Origin: Achromobacter ruhlandii
GTDB taxonomy: Bacteria; Pseudomonadota; Gammaproteobacteria; Burkholderiales; Burkholderiaceae_B
Direction: 5' to 3'
NCBI RefSeq assembly: GCF_902859695.1
Contig: NZ_CADIJL010000012.1
Location: 114,893 to 178,892 of the forward strand
DNA length: 64,000 nt
The notes under the pieces were generated by a model that was not told the DNA's origin, made no database searches, and was given only the letters and a program-made list of their open reading frames with translations. Positions 34,932 to 44,737 of this stretch are shown piece after piece. Positions within the stretch are counted from its first letter, which is position 1. Each line of letters opens with the position of its first letter. A program made the position numbers and the translations under genes.

Positions 34932-36039
34932 GGCGCGGCAGCTCCACCCAGCAACGGCTGGCAGCGTGAGGCCCCAGCAGGGCATCTCCGGTTTCAGGGG
35001 ACACGATCGAGTGCACGGTGGCGCCGGGCACGCCTTCCAGGCGCAGCGCCAGGCGGTAGCCGCGGCCCAGGAACACACCGTCCAGCACGTCGGCCAGCAT
35101 GGTGTTGGGCTGCTCCGGACGCGCCACGCTCACGCGCACCGCCTCGGGCCGCACGAACAGCTTGCCGACGTTGCGCTCCAGCGCCTCGTCCACCGCCAGT
35201 TCCTGGCGGCCGACGCGAGCGTGGTGCGCATCGATGCGCTCGAACGGCAGCCAGTTGGCCTCGCCGACAAAATCGGCGATGAAGGCAGAACCCGGCTGGC
35301 GATACAGCTCGCGCGGGGTGCCGAATTGTTCAATGACGCCGCCGTTCATGACGGCGATGCGGTCGGCCATGACCATGGCCTCTTCCTGGTCGTGCGTCAC
35401 CATCAGCGTGGTGATCGACAGGCGTTTCTGCAGCGCGCGCAATTCGATGCGCAGATGTTCGCGCACCCGCGCATCCAGTGCCGACATCGGCTCGTCCAGC
35501 AGCAACAGGGACGGCGACGGCGCCAGGGCGCGGGCCAGCGCCACGCGCTGCTGCTGGCCGCCGGAGATCTGTCCTGGATATTTATGGGAAGCGCCGGCCA
35601 GGCCCACCAGCGTCAGCATTTCCTCGACCCGGTCGGCCACATGCTTGCGATGGGCGCGCTTGCCACTCAGGCCATACGCCACGTTCTGGGCCACGGTCAG
35701 GTTGGGAAACAGCGCATAGGACTGGAACAGGATGCCGTAGTCGCGCTCTTGCGGCTCGGCATGGGAGATGTCACGGCCCGACAGCAGGATGGTGCCGCTG
35801 TCCTGGCGCTCCAGGCCGGCGATGGCGCGCAGCAGCGTGGTCTTGCCGCACCCCGAGGGACCCAGCAGGCACACCAGTTCACCGGCGCGGATATCCAGCG
35901 ACACATCCGAGAGCGCCGTATGGCTGCCGAAGCGCTTGACGAGATTGCTGACCGAAAGAAAGCCCCCGCGCTGCGCTCCGGGCTGGGGCGTAGCGCCCGT
36001 CGGAACAGTGTTGGTATCGCGTTGGAGCTGTTGGGCCAT
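34909..36039 (-). CDS. 2-aminoethylphosphonate ABC transporter ATP-binding protein (TIGR03258 type)
   Basis: 376 residues: Walker A GPSGCGKTTLL, signature ISGGQQQRVALARAL, Walker B LLLLDEPMSALD and H-loop MVTHDQ, followed by a C-terminal TOBE-like regulatory domain (LFVRPEAVRVSV). It energises the permease. First gene of the operon, opposite the LysR gene; the 160-bp gap holds a LysR-type palindrome. The N-terminus has about 25 extra residues before the ATPase domain. Confidence 0.93.
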   Translation of the reverse strand: MAQQLQRDTNTVPTGATPQPGAQRGGFLSVSNLVKRFGSHTALSDVSLDIRAGELVCLLGPSGCGKTTLLRAIAGLERQDSGTILLSGRDISHAEPQERDYGILFQSYALFPNLTVAQNVAYGLSGKRAHRKHVADRVEEMLTLVGLAGASHKYPGQISGGQQQRVALARALAPSPSLLLLDEPMSALDARVREHLRIELRALQKRLSITTLMVTHDQEEAMVMADRIAVMNGGVIEQFGTPRELYRQPGSAFIADFVGEANWLPFERIDAHHARVGRQELAVDEALERNVGKLFVRPEAVRVSVARPEQPNTMLADVLDGVFLGRGYRLALRLEGVPGATVHSIVSPETGDALLGPHAASRCWVELPRHAIRAYA

Positions 36040-36085
36040 GGGGCCTCCGGTCTGGGAACGAAGGCAGTATGGAAGGCGCGTATTG

Positions 36086-36100
36086 AGTGTTTATGACACT
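36086..36100. promoter_or_regulatory. LysR-type operator candidate in the phosphonate divergent promoter
   Basis: AGTGT-TTATG-ACACT is a perfect 5-bp inverted repeat with a five-base spacer, the size and T-N11-A form of LysR sites. It lies between the ABC ATPase gene and the LysR gene. Confidence 0.55.
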
Positions 36101-36199
36101 TCGCGTAAATGCAGTAATAAAAACATCAAATTATTTTGGTGTACTGGCGGTCTTGCGCAATCCGTCCACCGATTCATCCGTTTACAGGCCCTGCCCAAC

Positions 36200-37063
36200 G
36201 TGCTCGTCGCCGAACTGAAATCCTTCTATGCCGTGGCTCGCTGCGGCACCGTCACCAAGGCCGCGGCCCAGTTGGGCGTCAGCCAACCCACGGTGACGGG
36301 GCAGCTGCGCCAGTTGGAATCGCGCTATGGCGTCGAGCTGTTCCATCGCCAGGGTCGCGGCATGCGACTGTCGGATGCCGGGCACAGCCTGATGCCGATG
36401 GTCGAAAAGCTGGTGCAGCAGGAAACCGAGATCGATTTCCGGCTACGCGACGCCAGCGACCTGCGCGAGGGCAACCTGCGCATCGGCGCCACCGGGCCGT
36501 ACTACATCATGGACACGGTGCGCCGCTACAACCAGCTCTACCCCGGCATCGACCTGACCGTGGCCATCGGCAACTCGCAGAGCATGCTGCAGGCGCTGCA
36601 TGATTATCGTATCGAGATTGCCACGTCCTCGTTTCTGATGGATGACAAGCATTTGTACCGCCGCATGATCGCGGCCGATCCGATCCGCGTGGTGACGCAC
36701 CGCGGCCACCCGCTGGCGCGGCGCGGCAAGGTGGCGCTGGCGGACCTGGCCGACCACGCGCTGCTGCTGCGCGAACCCGGATCGATGACGCGCCAGCTGA
36801 CCGAAGAAGCCCTGCAGGCGGCCGGCGTGACGGTCAAGCGCACGCTGGAAATCGGCAGCCGCGAATCGATCCGCCAGGCGATCCTGTGCGAACTGGGCAT
36901 CAGCCTGATCCCGTCACGCGAAATCCCGTCCCATCCCGAACTGGCGGCCCTGGACATCGAGGGCGCCGATGTCGTGATGCATGAATACCTGTACTGCCTG
37001 CGCGAGCGCCAACCGGTGCAGCTCATCGCGCGCTTTCTGGAGATGGCGCCGGCAGCCGGCTGA
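36200..37063 (+). CDS. LysR family regulator of phosphonate catabolism (TIGR03339-like)
   Basis: 287 residues from a GTG start at 36200. The HTH begins AELKSFYAVARCGTVTKAAAQLGVSQPTVTGQLRQLE, and the effector domain contains LRIGATGPYYIMDTVRRYN. LysR regulators of this group occur with 2-aminoethylphosphonate genes. No ATG fits; the GTG places the HTH at the very N-terminus, as usual, but its Shine-Dalgarno sequence is weak. It likely senses phosphonate or its product and drives the divergent transporter-phnX operon and the HD gene behind it. Confidence 0.9.
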   Translation: MLVAELKSFYAVARCGTVTKAAAQLGVSQPTVTGQLRQLESRYGVELFHRQGRGMRLSDAGHSLMPMVEKLVQQETEIDFRLRDASDLREGNLRIGATGPYYIMDTVRRYNQLYPGIDLTVAIGNSQSMLQALHDYRIEIATSSFLMDDKHLYRRMIAADPIRVVTHRGHPLARRGKVALADLADHALLLREPGSMTRQLTEEALQAAGVTVKRTLEIGSRESIRQAILCELGISLIPSREIPSHPELAALDIEGADVVMHEYLYCLRERQPVQLIARFLEMAPAAG

Positions 37064-37116
37064 TCCGTGGGATCACTGCCCCGCCTCTTCCCCTTGCGGC
37101 CACTCAGGAGACAACC

Positions 37117-37686
37117 ATGGCCTTGACCCTGCAGGACATCGAACAGCTTTTCCTGGAACGCGGGCACCGTTCCTATCATGGCGAATCCGTCAGCCACCTG
37201 CGCCACGCGCTGCAGACCGCGACGCTGGCCGAACGCCATGGCGCCAATGCCCAGTTGATCACTGCCTGCCTGCTGCACGACCTCGGCCACCTGATCGCGG
37301 ACCATCCGGACACGCCCACCCTGCGCGGCATCGACGACAAGCACCAGTATTTCGTGCTGCCGTTCCTGCGCGGGTTGTTCAGTTCGGCGGTGCTGGATCC
37401 GATCCGGCTGCACGTGGAGGCCAAGCGCTACCTCTGCTATGTGGAGCCGCAGTATGAAGCGTCGCTTTCGGAGGATTCGAAACGCAGCCTGGCGCTTCAG
37501 GGGGGCAGCTTCGATGCGGGCCAGGCGGTGGATTTCGCCAGCATGCCGGGCGCGCCGGATGCGATCCGCCTGAGGCGCTGGGACGACATGGCCAAGGTGC
37601 CAGGGCTGGCCACGCCGCCGCTGGACCACTTCCTGGAGATCGCCGAAAGCGTCTCCGGACGGGTCAAGCTGGCTGCGGTCTGGTAA
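37117..37686 (+). CDS. PhnZ-like HD-domain oxygenase (TIGR03276)
   Basis: 189 residues. By my alignment from memory, the diiron ligands and gate of PhnZ are all present: Y20 and E23 (YHGESVSH), H30, H54/D55 (LLHDLGH), H76, H99 and D156 or D157. PhnZ uses a mixed-valent Fe2 centre and O2 to split (R)-1-hydroxy-2-aminoethylphosphonate into glycine and phosphate. That substrate is normally made by PhnY, which is not in this window, so the substrate here may differ. It follows the LysR gene by 53 bases with AGGAG before the ATG, probably one transcript. Confidence 0.9.
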   Translation: MALTLQDIEQLFLERGHRSYHGESVSHLRHALQTATLAERHGANAQLITACLLHDLGHLIADHPDTPTLRGIDDKHQYFVLPFLRGLFSSAVLDPIRLHVEAKRYLCYVEPQYEASLSEDSKRSLALQGGSFDAGQAVDFASMPGAPDAIRLRRWDDMAKVPGLATPPLDHFLEIAESVSGRVKLAAVW

Positions 37687-37758
37687 GGCCGCCCCCGCGC
37701 CGTCGGGATACCACGGCGCGGTTTCAGGCCCGGCTTGCGGCCGGGCCGGCCGGCGCGC

Positions 37759-38610
37759 TCACTCGCCCTTGGCCACCGGCCGGGACGGATCGCTGCACCA
37801 CTCGCTCCACGAGCCCGGATAAAGCCGCGAGCCGGCCAGGCCGGCGATTTCCATCGACAGCAGGTTGTGGCACGCGGTGATGCCCGAGCCGCACTGGTGC
37901 ACGATGGCCGCGGGGTCGCGGCCGTCCAGCAAGGCGGTGAATTCCTCGCGCAATTGCGCCGCGTCCTTGAAACGGCCGTCGGCCTGCAGGTTCTGGCCGT
38001 TCGGACGATTCAGCGCGCCGGGAATGTGGCCGGCCACCGGATCCATCGGCTCGACCTCGCCGCGATAGCGGTTGGTGGCGCGCGCGTCGATCACGGTGAA
38101 CGCGGGCCGGGCGATGTTGTCCAGCACCGCCTGCGCATCCACGCTGCCCGCGAGCGGCGCCGCTGGCGTCACCGGCGCGCCCGGCCGCACCGGCGCGGCC
38201 GCCTCGGTGGAGGTGGGCAGCCCGGCCGCCTGCCAGGCCTGCCAGCCGCCGTCGAGCACGGCGACCCGGTCGTGACCCAGCCAGCGCAGCATCCACCACA
38301 GGTGCGCGGCGTACATGCCGCCGCTGGCGTCATACGCCACCACCAGGGTCTCGGGCGTGACGCCGTGCGCCGCCATCAGCGCGCCGAACTGCCCGCGCTC
38401 GGGCAGCGGATGGCGGCCATTGTGGCCGGTGCGGGCGGCGGCCAGTTCAGTTTCATGGTCGAGATAGCGGGCGCCAGGAATGTGGCCCGCCGCATAGGCT
38501 TCGCGGCCGGCGGAGTGATTGATCAGGTCGTGGCGCACGTCGAACACGCGCACGTCCGCCGCGCCCAGGTGCGTGGCTAGGTCGGCCGCGGAAATCAGGG
38601 TCATGGTCAT
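37759..38610 (-). CDS. sseA: sulfurtransferase (thiosulfate/3-mercaptopyruvate type)
   Basis: 283 residues forming two rhodanese domains; the active site is HQCGSGITACHNLL with C240 as the persulfide cysteine. The CGSGITA loop fits mercaptopyruvate sulfurtransferase more than classical rhodanese, which has CRKGVTA. The first domain lacks the cysteine (AYDASGGMYAAHL). GAGGAG lies eight bases before the ATG at 38610. Co-directional with the EamA transporter gene 36 bases upstream, so probably one operon; no functional link is evident. Confidence 0.9.
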   Translation of the reverse strand: MTMTLISAADLATHLGAADVRVFDVRHDLINHSAGREAYAAGHIPGARYLDHETELAAARTGHNGRHPLPERGQFGALMAAHGVTPETLVVAYDASGGMYAAHLWWMLRWLGHDRVAVLDGGWQAWQAAGLPTSTEAAAPVRPGAPVTPAAPLAGSVDAQAVLDNIARPAFTVIDARATNRYRGEVEPMDPVAGHIPGALNRPNGQNLQADGRFKDAAQLREEFTALLDGRDPAAIVHQCGSGITACHNLLSMEIAGLAGSRLYPGSWSEWCSDPSRPVAKGE

Positions 38611-38646
38611 CGGAAATACTCCTCTGATGGGGTCGGGTTCGCGGAA

Positions 38647-39501
38647 TCAGGCTGGCTTGGGATCGCGCATGGTGCGCCAGACCGACAGCAGACCCGCCGA
38701 AATGATCAGGCCCATGCCGGCCCAGGCCAGGCCATCCAGGGTGTCACCCCAGAAGCCCATGCCGAGCAGGGCCGCGAAGATAATGGTGCTGTACTGCAGC
38801 GCGGCGGTCAGCAGCGCCGAGCCCAGGCCGAACGCCCGCGTCATGGCCAACTGGCCGAACAGGCCGGTCACGCCCACGCCCAGCAGCGAGCTGTAGCCGG
38901 TCCAGTCGGCCTGGCCCCAGCCCTCGAAACCCAGGCCGGCGAAACTGGAGGCGCACACCGCCACCGAAAAGAACAGCACCGTGCGCCATTCGGGTTCGCC
39001 GATGCGGCCAAGCTGGCGGATCTGCATCATGGCGATCGCCGACATGGCGCCGGCGCCCAGGCCGAGCAAGGCCGCCAGCCACTGGTCTTCGTTGATGCTG
39101 GGGCGCAGCACCGCGATCACGCCCAGGAACCCCAGGGCCACGGCGGCGATCCGCACCGGATCGCGCTGCGCCCCGCCCCACCCCAGCATCCAGCAGGCGA
39201 TGAACAGCGGCGCGGTGTAGTTCAGGCTGGTGGCGGTGGCCAGGGGAAGGTGGGCGATGGCGAAGAAGCCGAGCCACATCGAGGTGACGCCGGACAGGTT
39301 GCGCCACAGGTGCAGCTTCCAGCTGGTGGGCACGATCGACTGGCGCCCGGCGCGCGCCCAGATCAGCAGCAGCACCACCGACGGCAGGCCGCGGAACAGC
39401 ACCACTTGCGGCAGCGTCGCGCCGTGCTCGGTGCCCAGCTTCACGAACGACCCCATGATGGCGAACATGGCGGACGCCAGCAACATCCAAAGTGCCTGCA
39501 T
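38647..39501 (-). CDS. DMT superfamily transporter, EamA domain
   Basis: 284 residues with ten hydrophobic helices in two EamA repeats (MQALWMLLASAMFAIMGSFVKLG at the start, LGVGVTGLFGQLAMTRAFGLGSA in the second half). Members export amino acids or other metabolites across the inner membrane. The substrate is unknown. The gene lies upstream of the sulfurtransferase gene and is divergent from htpX, leaving a 153-bp regulatory gap. Confidence 0.88.
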   Translation of the reverse strand: MQALWMLLASAMFAIMGSFVKLGTEHGATLPQVVLFRGLPSVVLLLIWARAGRQSIVPTSWKLHLWRNLSGVTSMWLGFFAIAHLPLATATSLNYTAPLFIACWMLGWGGAQRDPVRIAAVALGFLGVIAVLRPSINEDQWLAALLGLGAGAMSAIAMMQIRQLGRIGEPEWRTVLFFSVAVCASSFAGLGFEGWGQADWTGYSSLLGVGVTGLFGQLAMTRAFGLGSALLTAALQYSTIIFAALLGMGFWGDTLDGLAWAGMGLIISAGLLSVWRTMRDPKPA

Positions 39502-39654
39502 TGGGGGTTAGCGCTCAGGTGAAAGTGAGGGGGAAATAGGGGAAAGCGATACTATACTCTCCGTCACCGGGAGCAGCGCGGCAGTCGGGGAACTGCTGCG
39601 CCGCGGCACAGTCCAATCCCGCACAAGTCCCGCTCGCTGAGGAACAAAAAAAGC

Positions 39655-40536
39655 ATGAAACGCATCATCCTTTTCGTCATTACCAACCTGGCCGTCATGC
39701 TCGTGCTGTCGGCCACGCTACGCATCCTGGGCGTAGACCGCTACCTGACCGCCAACGGCCTGAACCTGCAGGCGCTGCTGATCTTCTCGGTCGTGGTCGG
39801 CTTCACCGGCGCCATCATCTCGCTGCTGATCAGCAAACCCATGGCCAAATGGAGCACCGGCGCCCAGGTGCTGGACCCGAACGCGCCGCGCAACCAGCGC
39901 GAGGCCTGGCTGCTGGACACCGTCCACCAGCTCGCCGACCGCGCCGGCATCGGCCGCCCGGAAGTCGCCATCTACGACGGCGCGCCCAACGCGTTCGCCA
40001 CCGGCGCCTTCAAGAACGACTCGCTGGTGGCGGTGTCGACCGGCCTGCTCGAAAGCATGAGCGAAGAGGAAGTGGCCGCGGTGCTGGCCCACGAAGTGGC
40101 GCACATCGCCAACGGCGACATGGTCACGCTGACCCTGATCCAGGGCGTGGTCAACACTTTCGTGGTGTTCCTGGCGCGCGTGGTCGGCTACTTCATCGAC
40201 CGCGTGGTGTTCAAGAACGAACGCGGCCTCGGGCCGGGCTACATGGTCACCGTGATCGTCTGTGAGATCATTTTCGGCATCCTGGCTTCGATCATCGTGG
40301 CCTGGTTCTCGCGCCAGCGCGAATACCGCGCCGATGCCGGCTCGGCCCACCTGATGGGCGCCCGCGAACCCATGATCCGCGCCCTGGCCCGCCTGGGCGG
40401 CCTGGAGCCGGGCGAACTGCCCAAGTCGTTCGAAGCCTCCGGCATCACTGGCAAGGGCGGCCTGGCGGCCATGTTCGCCTCGCACCCGCCGATCCCGGCC
40501 CGCATCGCCGCGCTGCAGAACGCCCGCGTGATCTGA
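39655..40536 (+). CDS. htpX: membrane zinc protease HtpX
   Basis: 293 residues: two N-terminal helices, zinc motif HEVAH at 146-150 ([15 protein letters not shown]), two further helices, and the third-ligand region [17 protein letters not shown]. HtpX degrades misfolded inner-membrane proteins with FtsH. A TATACT -10-like hexamer lies at 39553-39558; I see no heat-shock sigma-32 promoter. A single repeat copy and a terminator follow. Confidence 0.97.
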   Translation: MKRIILFVITNLAVMLVLSATLRILGVDRYLTANGLNLQALLIFSVVVGFTGAIISLLISKPMAKWSTGAQVLDPNAPRNQREAWLLDTVHQLADRAGIGRPEVAIYDGAPNAFATGAFKNDSLVAVSTGLLESMSEEEVAAVLAHEVAHIANGDMVTLTLIQGVVNTFVVFLARVVGYFIDRVVFKNERGLGPGYMVTVIVCEIIFGILASIIVAWFSRQREYRADAGSAHLMGAREPMIRALARLGGLEPGELPKSFEASGITGKGGLAAMFASHPPIPARIAALQNARVI

Positions 40537-40558
40537 TCCCGGCACAGGCCTGGGAAAA

Positions 40559-40605
40559 GCCCCCACGCCGCGCCTTCGGCTTGCGTCCCCCCGGGGCGCT
40601 TTCAT
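40559..40605 (+). repeat. single copy of the GC-rich intergenic repeat
   Basis: CCCCCACGCCGCGC, then a TTCGG loop and CCCCCCGGGG match the order of elements in the tandem repeats at 43905-44153. It lies just after htpX and may act as a dispersed intergenic hairpin. Confidence 0.5.
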
Positions 40606-40625
40606 CGTGAGGCGGCTCGGCAATG

Positions 40626-40657
40626 AAAAAGCCCCTTGAGCAATCAAGGGGCTTTTT
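40626..40657. terminator. bidirectional intrinsic terminator
   Basis: A GCCCCTTGA/TCAAGGGGC stem with a GCAA loop is flanked by A5 and T5, between convergent htpX and sdaA. Confidence 0.92.
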
Positions 40658-40675
40658 GTTGGGGGCGGCCCCGCC

Positions 40676-42067
<1,392 letters not shown>

Positions 42068-42242
42068 CGCAAAACCCCTGCATCCAAGAATGATCCGGCA
42101 ATGATACGCGGAAGGTCCGGCGCTGCGCAGCAAAGCCCTGCGAGGCGTATGCTGTATTCCGGATACGGGTTTCCCCGCCCTTCCCGGCATGCGATCATTA
42201 CAGAATTATTTCTTGTCATAAAAAGAAGGGAACTGCCCCAGG

Positions 42243-43904
42243 ATGTCCGGACTCATTACCCTGCTTGACTTCGCCGGCTACGTCGCCCTGCTGCTATGGG
42301 GCGTGCACATGGTCCAGACGGGCGTGCAGCGCGCCTTCGGCGCCGCCCTGGGCGCCGCGCTGGGCCGCGCCCTCGGCACCCGCCTGCGGGCCTTCGCCGC
42401 CGGTCTCGGCATTACCGCCGCGCTGCAAAGCAGCACCGCCACCGGCCTCATGATCACCGGCTTCGCCGCCGGCGGCGTGGTCGGGCTGGTGCCGGCCCTG
42501 GCCGCCATGCTGGGGGCCAACGTCGGCACCACCCTCATCGTGCAGTTGCTGTCGTTCGACCTGACCTCGCTGGCGCCCATCCTGATCCTGGCGGGCGTCT
42601 GGATGTTCCGCCGCTATCCGCCGGGGCGCACCCGCGACCTGGGGCGGGTCTTCATCGGCCTGGGCCTGCTGCTGCTGTCGCTGCACCAACTGGTGGAACT
42701 GTTCGAGCCGTTCCAGACCGCTCCCATGCTGGGCATGATCCTGGACGCCCTGGCCACCCAGCCGGTGGCGGCCGTGCTGCTGTCGGCCGCCTTCACCTGG
42801 GCCGCCCATTCCAGCGTCGCCGTGGTGGTGCTGGTCATGTCGCTGGCCAGCCACCACATGGTGGCGCCGCACGTGGCTTTCGCGCTGGTGCTGGGCGCCA
42901 ACCTCGGCACCGCCATCAACCCCATGATCGAAGGCGTCACCGGCGACGATCCCGCCGCCCGCCGCCTGCCCCTGGGCAACCTGCTGACCCGCGTCCTGGG
43001 CGTGCTGGCCGGCCTGGTGCTGCTGCCCTGGCTGCAACCGCTGATGAGCGAGATGTCCAACGACCCGGCCCGCGCCGTCGCCAACTTCCACACTCTGTTC
43101 AACGCCGTCATCGCGCTGGTGTTCCTGCCGCTGCTGGCGCCCTACGCCGCGTTGCTGACCCGCTGGCTGCCCAAGCGCGCCGACCCTAATGATCCGTCCC
43201 GCCCCCAATACCTGGATGAATGGGCCCATGATGTGCCCGCCGTCGCCCTGGGCAACGCCGCGCGCGAGGCGCTGCGCATGGCCGACATGCTGCAAACCCT
43301 GTTGCTGTACGCCCGCGCCGGCTTCAAGCGCGACAACCGGCACCGCATGGTGCAGGCCCGCCAGCTGGACGCCGCCCTCGACAAACTCGAAAACGCCATC
43401 ACCACTTACCTGGCCACGCTAGACCAGGAAAACATGACGCGCGACGACGTGCAGCGCATGGACGACATCCTGGCCTTCATCAGCAACATCGGCCACGCCG
43501 GCGACATCGCCCACCATGGCCTGCTCAGCCACATCGCCAAGCTGCGCAAGCAGGGTTGGACCTTCTCTCCCGAACAACGCGCCAGCCTCGACGACACGCT
43601 GGGCGAACTGATCGCCAACCAACGCCAGGCCGCCGCCCTCTTCGTCAACGACGACCTGCGCCAGGCCCGCGCCCTGGCCGGTGAAAAGTCGCGTTTCCGC
43701 ACCATCGAAACGCAGGCGGCCGACGCCCACCTGCAGAAGATCAAGGGCGGCCAGGTCGACGCCGCCGAAGTCGGCGCCCTCTACCTCGACATCCTGCGCG
43801 ACATGAAGGGCATCAACTCCCACCTGGTCGGCGCCGCCGCCTACCCCCTCCTGGCCCGCCACGGCGAACTCCTCCCCAGCCGGCTGCGCGAAGCGGGGAA
43901 TTAG
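42243..43904 (+). CDS. Na/Pi cotransporter family protein with PhoU-like C-terminal domain
   Basis: 553 residues. The membrane part (about 1-310) has two Na/Pi-cotransport repeats with the polar motifs GITAALQSSTATGLMITGFAAG and AAHSSVAVVVLVMSLAS. A hydrophilic helical domain of PhoU type follows (about 340-545). E. coli YjbB, of the same build, exports phosphate. It is divergent from sdaA and is the only phosphate-related transporter outside the phosphonate locus. No Pho box is apparent. The repeat array begins directly after its stop. Confidence 0.92.
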   Translation: MSGLITLLDFAGYVALLLWGVHMVQTGVQRAFGAALGAALGRALGTRLRAFAAGLGITAALQSSTATGLMITGFAAGGVVGLVPALAAMLGANVGTTLIVQLLSFDLTSLAPILILAGVWMFRRYPPGRTRDLGRVFIGLGLLLLSLHQLVELFEPFQTAPMLGMILDALATQPVAAVLLSAAFTWAAHSSVAVVVLVMSLASHHMVAPHVAFALVLGANLGTAINPMIEGVTGDDPAARRLPLGNLLTRVLGVLAGLVLLPWLQPLMSEMSNDPARAVANFHTLFNAVIALVFLPLLAPYAALLTRWLPKRADPNDPSRPQYLDEWAHDVPAVALGNAAREALRMADMLQTLLLYARAGFKRDNRHRMVQARQLDAALDKLENAITTYLATLDQENMTRDDVQRMDDILAFISNIGHAGDIAHHGLLSHIAKLRKQGWTFSPEQRASLDDTLGELIANQRQAAALFVNDDLRQARALAGEKSRFRTIETQAADAHLQKIKGGQVDAAEVGALYLDILRDMKGINSHLVGAAAYPLLARHGELLPSRLREAGN

Positions 43905-44153
43905 GGCCCCCACGCCGCGCGCGCTTTGCGCGCTAGCTGCCCCCCGAGGGGGCTGCCCCGCCTTCGGGCGGCCGGGCGGCGGGGCGGCCCCCACGCGGCG
44001 CGCTTCGCGCTTGCTGCCCCCCGAGGGGGCTGCCCCGCCTTCGGGCGGCCGGGCGGCGGGGCGCCCCCCCCACACCGCGCACGCTTTGCGCGCTTGCTCC
44101 CCCCCCCGGAGGGGCCTGGCCCGCCTTCGGGCAGCCGGGCGGCCGGGCGGCTA
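43905..44153 (+). repeat. three tandem copies of an about 80-bp GC-rich repeat
   Basis: Units begin near 43905, 43986 and 44066 (CAC landmarks at 43911, 43992 and 44071: periods 81 and 79). Each unit can form three hairpins: CGCGC-TTT-GCGCG-like, CCCCCCGAGGGGG, and CCGCCTTCGGGCGG. Copies 1 and 2 are nearly identical; copy 3 is more diverged. No gene is present. Such palindromic intergenic repeats are common in Burkholderiales. Confidence 0.8.
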
Positions 44154-44379
44154 TCCTGGCGGGAGGTTTTTGAGGGTGCCCGCGCTCCCCCTCACTGGCT
44201 GCCACCGTTGGAAGCTACCCCGGCTTGAAGCAGCAATGCCGCAAGGCGGAAACACCGGCACATGCAACGTGAGCACGACGCATCACGATGCACCGCACCA
44301 TGCGGCGTCACCCTACCAGCAAAACACACATCGCCATCCGCGCGCAGCGAACCCGGCCCCGACGCCCCACACCACGTAT

Positions 44380-44413
44380 GCCAGCGCCGGCTGCCCGTGC
44401 AGCCGGCGCTGGC
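44380..44413. repeat. 15-bp perfect hairpin without T-tract
   Basis: GCCAGCGCCGGCTGC (44380-44394), a four-base loop CCGT, and its exact complement (44399-44413). Very stable as RNA or cruciform; no T-run on either side, so not an ordinary terminator. Confidence 0.75.
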
Positions 44414-44473
44414 GGGCCCCGCAACCCTCCCGCATGCCGCCTCGGTCCAGCAGCGCCCCTAGCCTCGAAACCG

Positions 44474-44644
44474 GTAGCCCGGCGCGGGTGGCGCGCGGGC
44501 GGGCGCGCCGTCAGATGCGCCCGGCGGAAACCGTAGGGAGCCGAAGGCGGACGAGGTTGAGCGCGGGGAAGTCCGGAGCGAACGCTCCGGACCGCAATCG
44601 TAGGCGCGCCCACCCGCGCGCCACCCGCGCCGGGCGGGCCTACG
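44474..44644. repeat. inverted-repeat element with 33-bp arms (MITE-like or structured RNA)
   Basis: The arms 44477-44509 and 44603-44635 are complementary at 32 of 33 positions. GTAG/CTAC outside the arms extends the match after a five-base offset. The 93-bp centre holds another perfect hairpin (44571-44580 with 44583-44592). No ORF is inside. It could be a miniature transposable element or a long-hairpin RNA. Confidence 0.65.
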
Positions 44645-44677
44645 TAGCGCCGGACGCCCCACGAAGCAACAATCGCC

Positions 44678-44707
44678 AAAAAAAACCGCCACGCAAACGC
44701 GCAGCGG
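44678..44707 (-). terminator. intrinsic terminator of the dienelactone hydrolase gene
   Basis: A nine-pair stem with two G:T pairs and a GTTT loop is followed on the minus strand by eight T residues, 31 bases past the stop. Confidence 0.75.
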
Positions 44708-44737
44708 CTTCATCACGCCCAGAGGAAAAATCCCCCC

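Larger units (their letters stand above)
44154..44677. other. gene-free stretch with palindromic elements
   Basis: No convincing coding frame is found; the open frames here show no domain or ribosome site. The left part, to about 44380, shows no structure I can name. A 15-bp hairpin lies at 44380-44413 and a long inverted-repeat element at 44474-44644. Confidence 0.6.

Noticed and set aside
39530..39560. Sigma-32 heat-shock promoter for htpX
   Set aside because: Neither the CTTGAA -35 nor the CCCCAT -10 pattern is present; only a sigma-70-like TATACT is seen.
43905..44153. CRISPR-like array
   Set aside because: The units are continuous tandem repeats without unique spacers, and no cas genes are in the window.
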